A stretch of 64,000 bases of DNA from Halalkalibacter oceani (GTDB lineage Bacteria; Bacillota; Bacilli; Bacillales; Bacillaceae_D), in contig NZ_JAMBOL010000005.1 of NCBI RefSeq assembly GCF_023715605.1, forward strand, positions 62,001 through 126,000. The letters are read 5' to 3'. Made by a program: the position numbers and the translations under genes. Shown here in pieces: positions 43,763-52,826 of this stretch; positions within the stretch are counted from its first letter, which is position 1, and every line of letters starts with the position of its first letter. The notes beneath the pieces are model-generated. The model ran no database searches and had not been told where the DNA came from. It worked only from the letters and a program-made list of their open reading frames with translations.

Positions 43763-44371
43763 ATGACGGAGAAAAATAAATTTCAACTCAAAAGAGAAGC
43801 TACCTATACTAAGTTGATTGAAGCTGGGTTTGAGGTTTTATGTCAGAAAGGTTATTCAGGGGCTTCTGTTGATGATATTGTCCAGCAAGCGGGATTTACG
43901 AAGGGGGCTTTCTATGTGCATTTTAAGACTAAGGAACAGTTCATGCTCGATTTGCTGACTTACCGAAAAGAAAGGCGGGCAGAGATTCATCTCCCTTTTA
44001 TTTCATTGATTGAAACCGGCTCTTCATTAGAACAGATCATTCGGGAGTCGATGGAAATCATCGTTGGACAATTGCAGAAGACACCGGAATGGATTCTAGT
44101 CTATGTCGATTTCTACATGCAGGCTAAACGTCATTCGAATTCGAGAGCCGTGTATCAGACTCTTTATGATGATTGGATTAGTGAAATTCGAAATTTTATC
44201 GACCTGTTGAGAGCAAATCAATTTTTACCACAAGAAACAAACTCCTTAGAAATAGCGAAGATGTTCTATGCTTATTTAGATGGTTGTCTGCTCCATGACA
44301 ATCTATACAAGGAAATGTTAAACGTCCCTATGGTGACTAAGGGATTCCTGGCGATACTTAATAGTAAATAG
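43763..44371 (+). CDS. TetR/AcrR-family transcriptional regulator
   Basis: A 202-residue TetR-type repressor with the helix-turn-helix at residues about 12-55 (TYTKLIEAGFEVLCQKGYSG, VDDIVQQAGFTKGAFYVHFK), followed by an all-helical ligand domain. The ATG at 43763 is better spaced from GCAGGGGG than the ATG at 43757. It is divergent from the GMC operon and directly upstream of the large SLH protein gene, so it could control either. The upstream ACATACCAGTCAG at about 43670 resembles one arm of a TetR operator. Confidence 0.9.
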   Translation: MTEKNKFQLKREATYTKLIEAGFEVLCQKGYSGASVDDIVQQAGFTKGAFYVHFKTKEQFMLDLLTYRKERRAEIHLPFISLIETGSSLEQIIRESMEIIVGQLQKTPEWILVYVDFYMQAKRHSNSRAVYQTLYDDWISEIRNFIDLLRANQFLPQETNSLEIAKMFYAYLDGCLLHDNLYKEMLNVPMVTKGFLAILNSK

Positions 44372-44401
44372 GAGGAGACTTTTGGGGGAGGGAGGTTGGA
44401 A

Positions 44402-47400
44402 ATGTTGAATTGGCATATGAAGTTCGCTCTACTATTGATTGTAACATTTCTTTGTTTGGGATGGGGGGACTTGCTGATTTCTAATCACCGTGCGGTCTAT
44501 GCAAGTGATGTTAATTGGCAAACGGTGGGCGAAGCAGGATTTTCAGAAGGGGCTGTCGCCGCTGGCAACTCGATGATCACCACGGTATCAATTGACGTGG
44601 ATGAGGGTGTGCCCTATGTTGCATATGCAGATGAATCAAAGGGTGGTAGGTTGGTCGTACAGGCATATAACGGGGCAATTTGGGAATTTGTAGGGGAGGA
44701 AAATGGTATTTCGGATAATGAAGCGTCAGGGATTTCACTCGTTCTTTATGATGGGACACCTTATGTCGCTTATACTGGAGAGGAAGACTTCGGGCCGGAC
44801 AAAGTATATGTAAAAAAATATAATGGAACCACTTGGGAGTCGTTGGGAAGCGAAGTGGGGTATACAAGCGCCACCACAACCTCTTTAAGCGTATATGAAG
44901 GGACACCTTATGTCGCTTTTGTTAATAATTCAACTGGGAGTATCGGAGCGTACAGTTTTAGTGGGGGCGGATGGAGTTCTTTGGGGTCATCTGGATTATC
45001 GCGAGGGAGCAGTGTTTCGATCGATGTTTATGAGGGCACGCCTTATCTTGGATACAGGAGCTTGACCCCTCAAGCAATTGTTGCGAAGTTGAACGGAAGT
45101 ATATGGGAATCGCTGGAACAGGCAAGCTTGTCTACGGTAGGAAGTCAAAAAACGATCATGCAACTTGATAACGGAACTCCTTATGTGGCGTATTTTACCC
45201 CACAGTCAAAGGCGACCGTGACGAAATATATTGGGGAAGATGGATGGGAATCTGTAGGAACGCCAGAGTTTTCACCAAATGGATCGTACACGGCTTTTGC
45301 CATGGATGTAGGCATTCCTTATTTTGGCTTCAGGGATTCATCATCTTCAGAGAAAGCGACGGTCATGACGTTTGACGGAAGCGTATGGAAGACAGTTGGT
45401 ACTGCTGGATTTTCACAAGGTGAGGTCGGCAATTTGGCGTTCACTATAGATGATGGAAGCGCCTATTTGGCCTATATCGATGAAGCCAATGGCGACAAAG
45501 CTACGGTGATGAAATATGACCTCTATCAAATTGCAGAGTTTGCTGATCAGACGCTGGCGCATCTTAAGACTGGTTACGTTTCAGGAACACAGGAGAAAAA
45601 AAAGATCACGATCCAGCGCGCGTACTCAGGTAAATTGGATAATCTTACGGTTCGTTTAACGGGTAAAGATGCCGATAGTTTTACGATCAGTCAGCCGCTA
45701 GAAGCGACGCTGGATAATATGACTCCGGAGACGACGTTTACGGTGCAAGCGAAGGACACGTTGGGAAGGGAAACGTACACGGCGACCATCGTAGTGGAAG
45801 CGGATCATGCAAGGGCACAGGAATTCGCAGTGACTCAGTCGGTGTTGCTGCAGACCGCTAAACCGAGTGCAGAACCTTTAGGAGGGAGGGTACCGCATGG
45901 GGAAACGGTTACGCTGACGACAACAACGGCTGGAGCGGCGATCCACTACACGACGGATGGCAGCGAGCCGACAAGCAGCAGCGCGGAATATACCTCCCCA
46001 ATCGAAGTTACGGCTGACATGACCATCAAGGCAATTGCTGTGAAAGACGGGATGATGGATAGTGAAGTGATGGAAGAACATTATACAATTCAGGCTTCCG
46101 AACAAGTCGCAAGACCAGCTGCAACTCCAGCAGGAGGAGCAGTTGAGACAGGAACAGCCATTGCATTAGCAACAGTGACGTCTGGGGCGAAGGTCTACTT
46201 CACGACGGATGGCAGCGAGCCGACAAGCAGCAGTGCGGAATATACCTCCCCAATCGAAGTTACGGCTGACATGACCATCAAGGCAATTGCTGTGAAAGAC
46301 GGGATGATGGATAGCGAAGTGATGACTGAACAATACACAATCGCAACGAAGCTGGAACCGACGAATCTGACTGCGTCGGCGGGTGATCGTTCTGTTACGT
46401 TAAAATGGAATGAAGTCATTGGAAAAGGTACTGTGACTTATATGGTTTACCAAGTGGAGGGTTCATCAGCTCCAGATGATCCAGCAAACTGGCGACCTAT
46501 TCAAGCTACTATTATGGACAGCAGCTATACTGTTACCGGACTGACGAACGGCAAACCTTATACGTTTGCCGTAAAGGCGAATGATGCTGAAGGTGACAGC
46601 GACTTTTCCAATATAGCGACAGCGACCCCAAGAGCAACGCCAGAAAGTGGAGGCTCGGGTGGCAGCAGAGATCGTCCTGTTCCTGTTTTATCCGACGATG
46701 CTCATCTGACGGAGCTTCAAGTGTGGGCTGATGACATAAATCTGACGCTCAGCCCAGCATTTTCTTCCAGTGTAATGAAATACAGAGGAGATACGGAAGC
46801 CGAACAAGTGGACATTATGGTAAAAAGGGCCGACTCTGGGGCAAAAGTGATGCTGAGGGATAAAGTCTTGATGAACAGGGCCACAGTCGATCTTGAGGAA
46901 GGCGACAATACATTCGTGTTGATCGTGCAGGCGGAGAATGGCACAAAAAAGAACTATACACTGACTCTTACCCGTAAAGCGCTACTGCCAGCTGAACCAG
47001 CTGAATTTACTGACATTGCGGGACACTGGGCGGAAAGCGAGATTAAGCGTGCCACATCGGAAAGTATCGTCAACGGCTATCCGAACAGCGTATTCAAACC
47101 GAATCATCCTATCACCCGCGCTGAGTTTACCGTCATGCTGGCAAATGTGTTGGAACTGGAGGGGGAGGGAGCGACACTGGTGTTTTCAGACATCGACCAA
47201 ACTGGATGGGCGAATCCAGCTCTCGCTCAGGCAGTACAGGAGGGGATTGTTACCGGTTACGAAGATGGAAGCTTCCGACCGAATGCACCTATCACTCGAG
47301 CGGAAGTCGCTGTCATGGTGGCACGAGCGCTAAAGGTAAATGACAAAGCTTATGCATCAACCAGCTTTACTGATGACAAAGACATTCCGCAGTGGGCAAA

Positions 47401-47539
47401 AGCCTCGGTGGAAGAGATTCATCAGCAGGGGCTTGTGAATGGACGTGAAGGGGGACGATTTGTCGCGAATGATAAAGCGACAAGGGCAGAGACGACAATT
47501 ATTCTTCTGCGGATGTTAGAGACAAAGAGAGACAGTTGA
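44402..47539 (+). CDS. Large surface protein: propeller-like repeats, chitobiase-type, Fn3, cadherin-like and three SLH domains
   Basis: A 1045-residue secreted protein. A signal peptide (about residues 1-35) leads to seven or eight repeats of about 45 residues with the pattern GTPYVAY...V.KYNG..WE.VG (to about 375), probably a beta-propeller. Then come two chitobiase/hexosaminidase C-terminal-like domains (485-563 and 570-647), a fibronectin III domain (650-747), a Gly-Ser linker, a cadherin-like beta-sandwich (765-859), and three SLH domains (868-1037, each with the TRAE motif) that anchor it to the cell-wall polymer. A 122-bp piece is duplicated inside the gene (45951-46072, 46203-46324). 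It probably binds a surface ligand; no catalytic domain is seen. Confidence 0.88.
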   Translation: MLNWHMKFALLLIVTFLCLGWGDLLISNHRAVYASDVNWQTVGEAGFSEGAVAAGNSMITTVSIDVDEGVPYVAYADESKGGRLVVQAYNGAIWEFVGEENGISDNEASGISLVLYDGTPYVAYTGEEDFGPDKVYVKKYNGTTWESLGSEVGYTSATTTSLSVYEGTPYVAFVNNSTGSIGAYSFSGGGWSSLGSSGLSRGSSVSIDVYEGTPYLGYRSLTPQAIVAKLNGSIWESLEQASLSTVGSQKTIMQLDNGTPYVAYFTPQSKATVTKYIGEDGWESVGTPEFSPNGSYTAFAMDVGIPYFGFRDSSSSEKATVMTFDGSVWKTVGTAGFSQGEVGNLAFTIDDGSAYLAYIDEANGDKATVMKYDLYQIAEFADQTLAHLKTGYVSGTQEKKKITIQRAYSGKLDNLTVRLTGKDADSFTISQPLEATLDNMTPETTFTVQAKDTLGRETYTATIVVEADHARAQEFAVTQSVLLQTAKPSAEPLGGRVPHGETVTLTTTTAGAAIHYTTDGSEPTSSSAEYTSPIEVTADMTIKAIAVKDGMMDSEVMEEHYTIQASEQVARPAATPAGGAVETGTAIALATVTSGAKVYFTTDGSEPTSSSAEYTSPIEVTADMTIKAIAVKDGMMDSEVMTEQYTIATKLEPTNLTASAGDRSVTLKWNEVIGKGTVTYMVYQVEGSSAPDDPANWRPIQATIMDSSYTVTGLTNGKPYTFAVKANDAEGDSDFSNIATATPRATPESGGSGGSRDRPVPVLSDDAHLTELQVWADDINLTLSPAFSSSVMKYRGDTEAEQVDIMVKRADSGAKVMLRDKVLMNRATVDLEEGDNTFVLIVQAENGTKKNYTLTLTRKALLPAEPAEFTDIAGHWAESEIKRATSESIVNGYPNSVFKPNHPITRAEFTVMLANVLELEGEGATLVFSDIDQTGWANPALAQAVQEGIVTGYEDGSFRPNAPITRAEVAVMVARALKVNDKAYASTSFTDDKDIPQWAKASVEEIHQQGLVNGREGGRFVANDKATRAETTIILLRMLETKRDS

Positions 47540-47559
47540 AGGAAAGATAGGATAAGATA

Positions 47560-47855
47560 AGATGAGCAATCCTGCGTGGGGATAACTACTCAGTGGTAAG
47601 TGGTGTCTGTGCCTTGTTTAAACAGACCGCCCCCTCATTTGAGGATATTTGTCGAGAAGTCGTAACTATGTAGGAGATGTCGGGAGAGGTTGTAGTTTCC
47701 TTCCCTTCGGCCTTTTCCCCGACATGATTTTAGTCACTTTACCTTAAAAGACACCTTTTAAGCATGATAGAAGTACTTGTTGATTAGGCCTTGCATAGGA
47801 AACAAATCTATGACTTATATAAACTTTTAGTCATGAACGAGGACCGATGTAATAC
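47560..47855. other. Gene-free stretch with a GC-rich hairpin
   Basis: No coding potential is evident. Inverted repeat GATGTCGGG / CCCCGACATG with extra inner pairing (about 47676-47727) may end the SLH gene transcript, though a T run is poor. Confidence 0.45.
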
Positions 47856-47858
47856 TTT

Positions 47859-47910
47859 GGTACACACGAAATTGTCTACTCCATTTCGAAACGGAAATAT
47901 AGGATAATAG
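47859..47910 (+). promoter_or_regulatory. Conserved box upstream of the first response regulator (copy A)
   Basis: GGTACACACGAAATTGTCTACT and the following ATTTCGAAACGGAAATA closely match 49954-50010, upstream of the second response regulator. TAGGATAAT near its end could be a -10 region. It is probably a shared promoter or operator. Confidence 0.7.
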
Positions 47911-47938
47911 CGATAGAGAAGAGAGGAGAGTGAGTAGC

Positions 47939-48565
47939 TTGAATCGGGCGAAAGTGATGCTGGTCGAAGATGATCTGGACTGGAGCAACGGCTTGCAGGC
48001 GTACTTCTCCAACGAAACCGGGTTTATGATCACTTCCTGTGTAGACAATATGGAAGCCTGTATGGCAGAGCTCAATCAAACACCGGTTGATGTCGTGCTC
48101 ATGGACATTATTTTAGGGGATGCGAAGGCAACTGGATTGGATGCTGCACTGGATATTACATACAAGTATCCTGCGGTAAAGGTGATTATAGTAAGCTCAT
48201 TGGAAGATGATGATGAAGTGTTTAATGAAGCGTTTTTGAACGGGGCATACGACTTTGTTTATAAAAATGAGTTTGAACAAATTCCTGCGGTTATTGCCAA
48301 TGCGATGAGTGAACAGGTTACGAAATACGGGCCAAGGCTGAAAAAGCTCGTATATGACAAGAAAAAGAAGCTGCTAAATCCGTATGATGTCGTGCTGTTG
48401 AAGCTTATACGGGAAGGGAAGACGCAGCAGGAAATTGCTGATATGAACAGTGTAAGCCTGTCAGCAGTGAAAAAACGAGTCGGCCGGATATTGGAGAAAT
48501 TTCACTGGAGTCGCCCGACGAAAGAGTTAGCAGATAAATGCCACAAATGGGGGCTGCTGGAGTAA
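47939..48565 (+). CDS. Response regulator with LuxR-type HTH
   Basis: A response regulator of about 208 residues. The receiver domain has the acidic pair VEDDLDW, the phosphoacceptor in VVLMDIILG, VSSLED, and the lysine in FVYKNEF. The C-terminal part is a helix-turn-helix (IREGKTQQEIADMNSVSLSA, VKKRVGRILEKF). I favour TTG 47939, correctly spaced from GAGGAGAG; GTG 47930 is too close to it. The kinase gene starts 13 bases after its stop. The target genes may include the second regulator, given the shared upstream box. Confidence 0.88.
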   Translation: MNRAKVMLVEDDLDWSNGLQAYFSNETGFMITSCVDNMEACMAELNQTPVDVVLMDIILGDAKATGLDAALDITYKYPAVKVIIVSSLEDDDEVFNEAFLNGAYDFVYKNEFEQIPAVIANAMSEQVTKYGPRLKKLVYDKKKKLLNPYDVVLLKLIREGKTQQEIADMNSVSLSAVKKRVGRILEKFHWSRPTKELADKCHKWGLLE

Positions 48566-48578
48566 GGAGAGTCGGGAC

Positions 48579-49922
48579 ATGATCGTTGCTTTTTTCTTGC
48601 TGTTGTTTTTTGTTATGACGCCAATGAGTTTATATTTACTGGCGAAGCATGGTGAAAACCGTCTGCTCGTATGGGGAGCGTTCATTTTGTTTACGGCGGG
48701 CTTGAGCGGGCTGCAAGTGGGTTTGGAAAAGATTGTCCTTCCACATATAACATCCTTAGGGGCCGGTGACACGGCTGTGACGGTGTTGTCTGTTTTAACG
48801 GCCTTTTTGAATATCATTGTCCATTCGTTCCCTTACTATTTGATCCTCGTCTTCTTCATTCATTTCGCCGGTTATCCGAAAACGGTGGTGACTGTCCTGC
48901 TGCTCGTTCCGGTATTGCTGGCGTTTGTCTTTACAGATGCGTATACGACTTCCTGGATGAATTATTCGTATATTTTGAGCTGGGGAATTCCGTATATGCT
49001 CGCTTCGATTATCTTATTTGTCAAAGGGATGCTGAAGATAGAAAAAGAGAAGGTCAAGAAGCTGCAATATTTTGGTCTCGGGATGATCATCTTCATCCCT
49101 GAAGCGTTTTTACTGTTTCTTCAACTGGAGGGCAGCTATTTTCAATCACCTGTTGAGCTATTAATCCTGATTCCGATTCTGTGTCTGTTCAGTTTGCTGG
49201 CAGGCTTGATTTTATATGGATACAATGTTTTTACACGCTTCCAATCGACGGCTGTACTCACGAAGATGCAGCTTGGGACGAGCTTGATGCAGCACGCATT
49301 TAAAAACGCGATCTCAAAAAATAAATTATATGCGCTTACTATAAAACGGAGCCTTGAAACGAAGCAATATGAAGAAGTTGATGATCATCTGAACAGCTTG
49401 CTGCGTTCCAATGATCATCTGATGGACATGGTGTCAAAGCTGTCCTACCTAACACGGAGAAGGTTGAACGTCGAGCTTGAACCGACTGATATTGCGCTAG
49501 TGCTGGAGGAAGTGATTGATGAGTTTGTTCATACCCCGGTTTCGTTTGAAAAGCAGTTTTCATCAGTAAAACTGGCTGTTGATCGGACGCTGATGACAGA
49601 ATGTTTTTCAAATATTATTAGTAATGCAGTCGAAGCAATCGATGGTCAGGGACAGATTACAATTATTATGGAAAAAACGAAGCGTCATGTGAAGATTCAT
49701 TTTACAGATACCGGCAGAGGAATGGATAAAGAGCAAATAAACAACCTATTTGAACCCTTTTATTCAACGAAGCATAAGTCAGGATACAATTTTGGCTTGG
49801 GCATGTTTCATGTTAAAAAAATAATGAATGCGCATCGGGGAAAGGTAAAAGTAACGAGTCAGCCCGGCCGAGGAACGACGGTTACATTAATGTACCCTGG
49901 ACGTGAAAAGGAGTCTCTGTAA
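48579..49922 (+). CDS. Sensor histidine kinase with seven-helix membrane domain
   Basis: A 447-residue kinase. The first 220 residues form about seven membrane helices without a recognisable sensor domain. The cytoplasmic part has a phosphoacceptor-like H-box (LMQHAFKNAISKNK), an N-box (FSNIISNAVEAIDG), and G boxes (FTDTGRGMDKEQ, FEPFYSTKH, NFGLGMFHVKKI). It is cotranscribed with the upstream response regulator. The signal is unknown; the many helices suggest a membrane-borne or lipid-soluble cue. Confidence 0.9.
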   Translation: MIVAFFLLLFFVMTPMSLYLLAKHGENRLLVWGAFILFTAGLSGLQVGLEKIVLPHITSLGAGDTAVTVLSVLTAFLNIIVHSFPYYLILVFFIHFAGYPKTVVTVLLLVPVLLAFVFTDAYTTSWMNYSYILSWGIPYMLASIILFVKGMLKIEKEKVKKLQYFGLGMIIFIPEAFLLFLQLEGSYFQSPVELLILIPILCLFSLLAGLILYGYNVFTRFQSTAVLTKMQLGTSLMQHAFKNAISKNKLYALTIKRSLETKQYEEVDDHLNSLLRSNDHLMDMVSKLSYLTRRRLNVELEPTDIALVLEEVIDEFVHTPVSFEKQFSSVKLAVDRTLMTECFSNIISNAVEAIDGQGQITIIMEKTKRHVKIHFTDTGRGMDKEQINNLFEPFYSTKHKSGYNFGLGMFHVKKIMNAHRGKVKVTSQPGRGTTVTLMYPGREKESL

Positions 49923-49953
49923 TGGAGGCTTTTTTCTATTGCATGTTAACCAG

Positions 49954-50010
49954 GGTGCATACGAAAGTGTCTACTTACATTTTCAGAAGACTGGAAATAC
50001 AATAGGAAAA
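49954..50010 (+). promoter_or_regulatory. Conserved box upstream of the second response regulator (copy B)
   Basis: GGTGCATACGAAAGTGTCTACT and ACTGGAAATACAATAGGAAAA align with copy A at 47859-47910 over about 50 bases. The repeat in two otherwise unrelated leaders points to common regulation. Confidence 0.7.
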
Positions 50011-50168
50011 GTATGAATTTTTAATTGGCAAGGCACAAAATCCTGGTGAAAAGCGGAAAAGGACAGAGTGGGAGTGTACAGCGAAAATGAACGCTGCAGG
50101 AAGTGACTCCTTTAATTTTCATACTGCAGGGTTGTCAACACGAAAAAAGTACAGGGAGAAATGCTGGA

Positions 50169-50528
50169 ATGGAACGTATATTAATTTGTGATGATTCTCA
50201 TTTTTTTCGGACGATGTTAAAAGATATCTTTGAAAAACTGGGCCATACCGTTGTCGATGAAGTGTCCAATGGCGCCGAAGCGGTTCAAGCATATGAATAC
50301 TACCAGCCTTCATTAGTCACTTTGGACATTGCGATGCCGGGAATCGACGGTATTCAGGCCCTCCAGATACTGGTGAAGGCTTTTCCGAAGGCGAAGGTAA
50401 TCATTATAAGTGGAAATAGGAGTCAGGATCTGCTTTATCAAGCTTTGCGGAGTGGCGCCAAATACTATATTGCGAAACCGATCACCGAGGAAAAGATTAT
50501 GGAGGCTTTTAGACAGTTAAACTTATAG
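50169..50528 (+). CDS. CheY-like single-domain response regulator
   Basis: A 119-residue receiver domain without output domain: ILICDDSHFFRTML, phosphoacceptor in VTLDIAMPGIDG, IIISGN and the lysine in IAKPITEEKI. It resembles CheY and related signal-relay regulators. The ATG at 50169 follows AGGGAGAAATGCTGG. It lies 246 bases behind the kinase gene and has its own leader with box B, so it is a separate transcript probably under the same control. Confidence 0.88.
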   Translation: MERILICDDSHFFRTMLKDIFEKLGHTVVDEVSNGAEAVQAYEYYQPSLVTLDIAMPGIDGIQALQILVKAFPKAKVIIISGNRSQDLLYQALRSGAKYYIAKPITEEKIMEAFRQLNL

Positions 50529-50569
50529 GGAAAGACGGACCTTTTGCTATTTTGACGGTGAAAGCTGGC

Positions 50570-50865
50570 GGGTATCGAAGCGGCTGAAAAAGTACGATTT
50601 TCACTTTTTCAGTGGTCTCGCACATCCCGTCGTTGCCGATATTTGGTCATAAATGTTGAACTGATGTCAGACAAGCTTTATTTTTTAGAGAATAGGCTGG
50701 GCCAAAAGGTAGTTTTTTTACCCTTTTCCAAGCTCATAAACAAATGGATGGAACCGCTACGATCTTTCAAAGCCCGTTGTTAGTGGAGTTCTCACAACGG
50801 GCTAAGTGGAAAGTGTTGTCATTGCTACTCCATGCTACCTAGTTTTGTCTCATCTTCATTATCGT
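50570..50865. repeat. Dispersed repeat cluster, including AGCCCGTTGTGAG family
   Basis: From left: a hairpin GCTGAAAAAGTACGATTTTCACTTTTTCAG related to about 1732-1778; the CTGGG-ACAAAAGGT terminator-like hairpin (about 50694-50735) seen also at 11986; then the left flank (50741-50769) and hairpin (50770-50803) of the AGCCCGTTGT family. The order is the same as at 11986-12150, so the whole unit of about 160 bases is one element. Confidence 0.75.
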
Positions 50866-50869
50866 TTCC

Positions 50870-51382
50870 TCACTTACCATCCAGATAATTTTCCAGCCGA
50901 TCCCAAGTTTCAGTGATGCCCTGAAGCATACCCATGTCCATAACAGACTTAAGAGCTTCTGCAGACGCATATTCAGCACGGTTAATTAGCTTTGTCTTAC
51001 CATCGAGTTCAATGAATTCTAATGTAATCTCGGTAGACGGCATATTCTCGTCGATATTCCCTTCAGCATCCGAAAAGTAATCGGTGTAAATGATTGTCTC
51101 CGGTTCGATAATATCCTTGTAAATGACTTTGCCCCAAGATTCCATTCCATAATATTCACCTTGATTTCGATCCGTACACTTCATGCAGAAGTGCCATACA
51201 CCGCCCGGTTGAAAATCGATGTGGCAAACCGGAAGTTCCCAACCGTTAGGTCCCCACCAATGCTTGAGATGCTCCGGTTCTTTAAACATGTTGAACACGA
51301 GATCACGTGGTGCATCGAAAATGCGTTCGAGTACCAGAATGCGATCATTTTCAACTCGGGAAATTATTTCGTTATTTGACAT
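50870..51382 (-). CDS. SRPBCC (AHSA1-like) protein
   Basis: A 170-residue START/SRPBCC-fold protein of the activator-of-Hsp90 homology type (VLERIFDAPRDLVFNMFKEP, LKHWWGPNGW, VWHFCMKCTDRNQGEYYG). The fold holds a hydrophobic ligand; the function is unknown. It lies 40 bases behind an ArsR-family regulator gene in the same direction, a common pairing in Bacillus. The start follows GGAGGAGAAAGTAGG. Confidence 0.9.
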   Translation of the reverse strand: MSNNEIISRVENDRILVLERIFDAPRDLVFNMFKEPEHLKHWWGPNGWELPVCHIDFQPGGVWHFCMKCTDRNQGEYYGMESWGKVIYKDIIEPETIIYTDYFSDAEGNIDENMPSTEITLEFIELDGKTKLINRAEYASAEALKSVMDMGMLQGITETWDRLENYLDGK

Positions 51383-51422
51383 CCTACTTTCTCCTCCTCA
51401 TACTGTGATTGTTTCATTCCTA

Positions 51423-51749
51423 TTAATTTAACGGTTTTTTGCCCTGTAGCACATTAAGATAATCGTCCAACCGATCCAACCTGGCTTCCCATAATCGGCG
51501 GTAAGAATCGAGCCACTTGTCGAGTTCTTGAAACGGTTCAGGCTTCAGACTGTAAATTCGACGATTGGCCACTGGTTGAACCTCGACAAGACCAGCGTTG
51601 CAAAGTACGCGGAGATGTTTGGAAGTTTGGGGCTGATTGAGTTGTAACTGATTCGCAATCTCTCCTACCGGCAGCGGTCCTTGCAGCAAAAGGTCGACGA
51701 TATCTAGGCGATTGGGCTCAGCCAGGGCACTGAAAGTTTGTTCGTTCAT
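51423..51749 (-). CDS. ArsR-family transcriptional regulator
   Basis: A 108-residue winged-helix regulator of the ArsR type (FSALAEPNRLDIVDLLLQGP, VGEIANQLQLNQPQTSKHLR, LCNAGLVEVQPVANRRIYSL). It lacks the metal-binding ELCVCDL motif. It probably represses itself and the SRPBCC gene behind it. I chose ATG 51749, after GGGGAGAGGGTTCAAC. Confidence 0.9.
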   Translation of the reverse strand: MNEQTFSALAEPNRLDIVDLLLQGPLPVGEIANQLQLNQPQTSKHLRVLCNAGLVEVQPVANRRIYSLKPEPFQELDKWLDSYRRLWEARLDRLDDYLNVLQGKKPLN

Positions 51750-52050
51750 GTTGAACCCTCTCCCCAACTTTTAATTTTTAATTGATGAACGCTGTAGTTG
51801 CTTCAGAAATTTACCTCCGTATTTTCATCTATGCATGTCAAAAGCAATCATGTTGTTGAAAACATTATGCCATATTGGGAATATTCTTGTAAAGGAATAT
51901 ATTAAAATTTGAATGTGATGGATAGAACGGTTTTTTGCTGACTTTGGGACATTCAAATTAGACGAAGGAATAAATACCAAATATGTCAAAGGGAAGTACT
52001 GGAAAAGTGATATAATGAGAAAAAAGGTTGAGGATGAGGATGGGGATAAA

Positions 52051-52467
52051 ATGAAGGTCAAAATAGTGGTCATCATAAGTTGCTTGTTTATTAGTTTGAT
52101 AGCCTGTTCATACACAGACGCTTTTATCGTTAGGGGCGAGAGCGAGTCTTGGGATGCGACAATTGATTATTCGATAGCTGAAGATTATTTGGAATACACG
52201 GGCATGATCACTTTTAAAGGAGAGGGAGCGGTGGAAGCTCTCTCGTATGAGATAAATTTTCCTCCGTCTTTCGGCAGAAGGACAACTGGGAGCTTGGAAG
52301 CTTCGGAAGAAAATCAAAAGGTTTTTTCATTGGGAACCAGTGGGGGCAATCATAATAGAGATATTGAGATTATTCAAGAGGAAATTCAGAATGCCGCCAT
52401 TACGGTCTCATGGATGACAAAGGAAGGAGAGTATGAAGAAACCATTCGTTTTTCCAAAGAAAAATAA
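52051..52467 (+). CDS. Small lipoprotein, unknown
   Basis: A 138-residue protein with a lipoprotein signal peptide ending LIAC and a beta-rich mature domain. I do not recognise a family. The in-frame extension upstream (from 52015) is acidic and would spoil the signal peptide, so I start at 52051. A small membrane protein gene follows at once. Confidence 0.7.
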   Translation: MKVKIVVIISCLFISLIACSYTDAFIVRGESESWDATIDYSIAEDYLEYTGMITFKGEGAVEALSYEINFPPSFGRRTTGSLEASEENQKVFSLGTSGGNHNRDIEIIQEEIQNAAITVSWMTKEGEYEETIRFSKEK

Positions 52468-52509
52468 ATGTTCTATGCTTCTGGCTTAAGGGAGAGAGGA
52501 TGTGGTGTT

Positions 52510-52755
52510 TTGAAACGTGAAGAGGTAATGGCTTTTTTCGCATTCTCAATTGGAATGCTGCTAGTCTTTATTATTCAGATCGTCCAATTTCAGTTGAGGT
52601 ATTCTGGTATGGATTTTATGATTGAAGGAAGAAGAGTGGCAGGACCACCAGCAGGATTTGAACTCTTTATTGCACCTACCTTTTTTTTTCTGGCGGGTTT
52701 TTATTTTCTTCATGTTTTAAACAAGAAGAAAAAGAATAATATCGATAAAAAGTGA
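52510..52755 (+). CDS. Small membrane protein, unknown
   Basis: An 81-residue protein with two membrane helices (AFSIGMLLVFIIQIVQF and FIAPTFFFLAGFYFLHVL) and a lysine-rich C-terminus. The start is TTG after GAGAGAGGATGTGG. It lies 42 bases behind the lipoprotein gene and may work with it. No family recognised. Confidence 0.6.
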   Translation: MKREEVMAFFAFSIGMLLVFIIQIVQFQLRYSGMDFMIEGRRVAGPPAGFELFIAPTFFFLAGFYFLHVLNKKKKNNIDKK

Positions 52756-52826
52756 TAATTCGTGCTGGGGCTGCGCGGCTTCTTCGGGGTGTGTCAAAAT
52801 TTGATACCCCCTTTTTTCGATACCGC

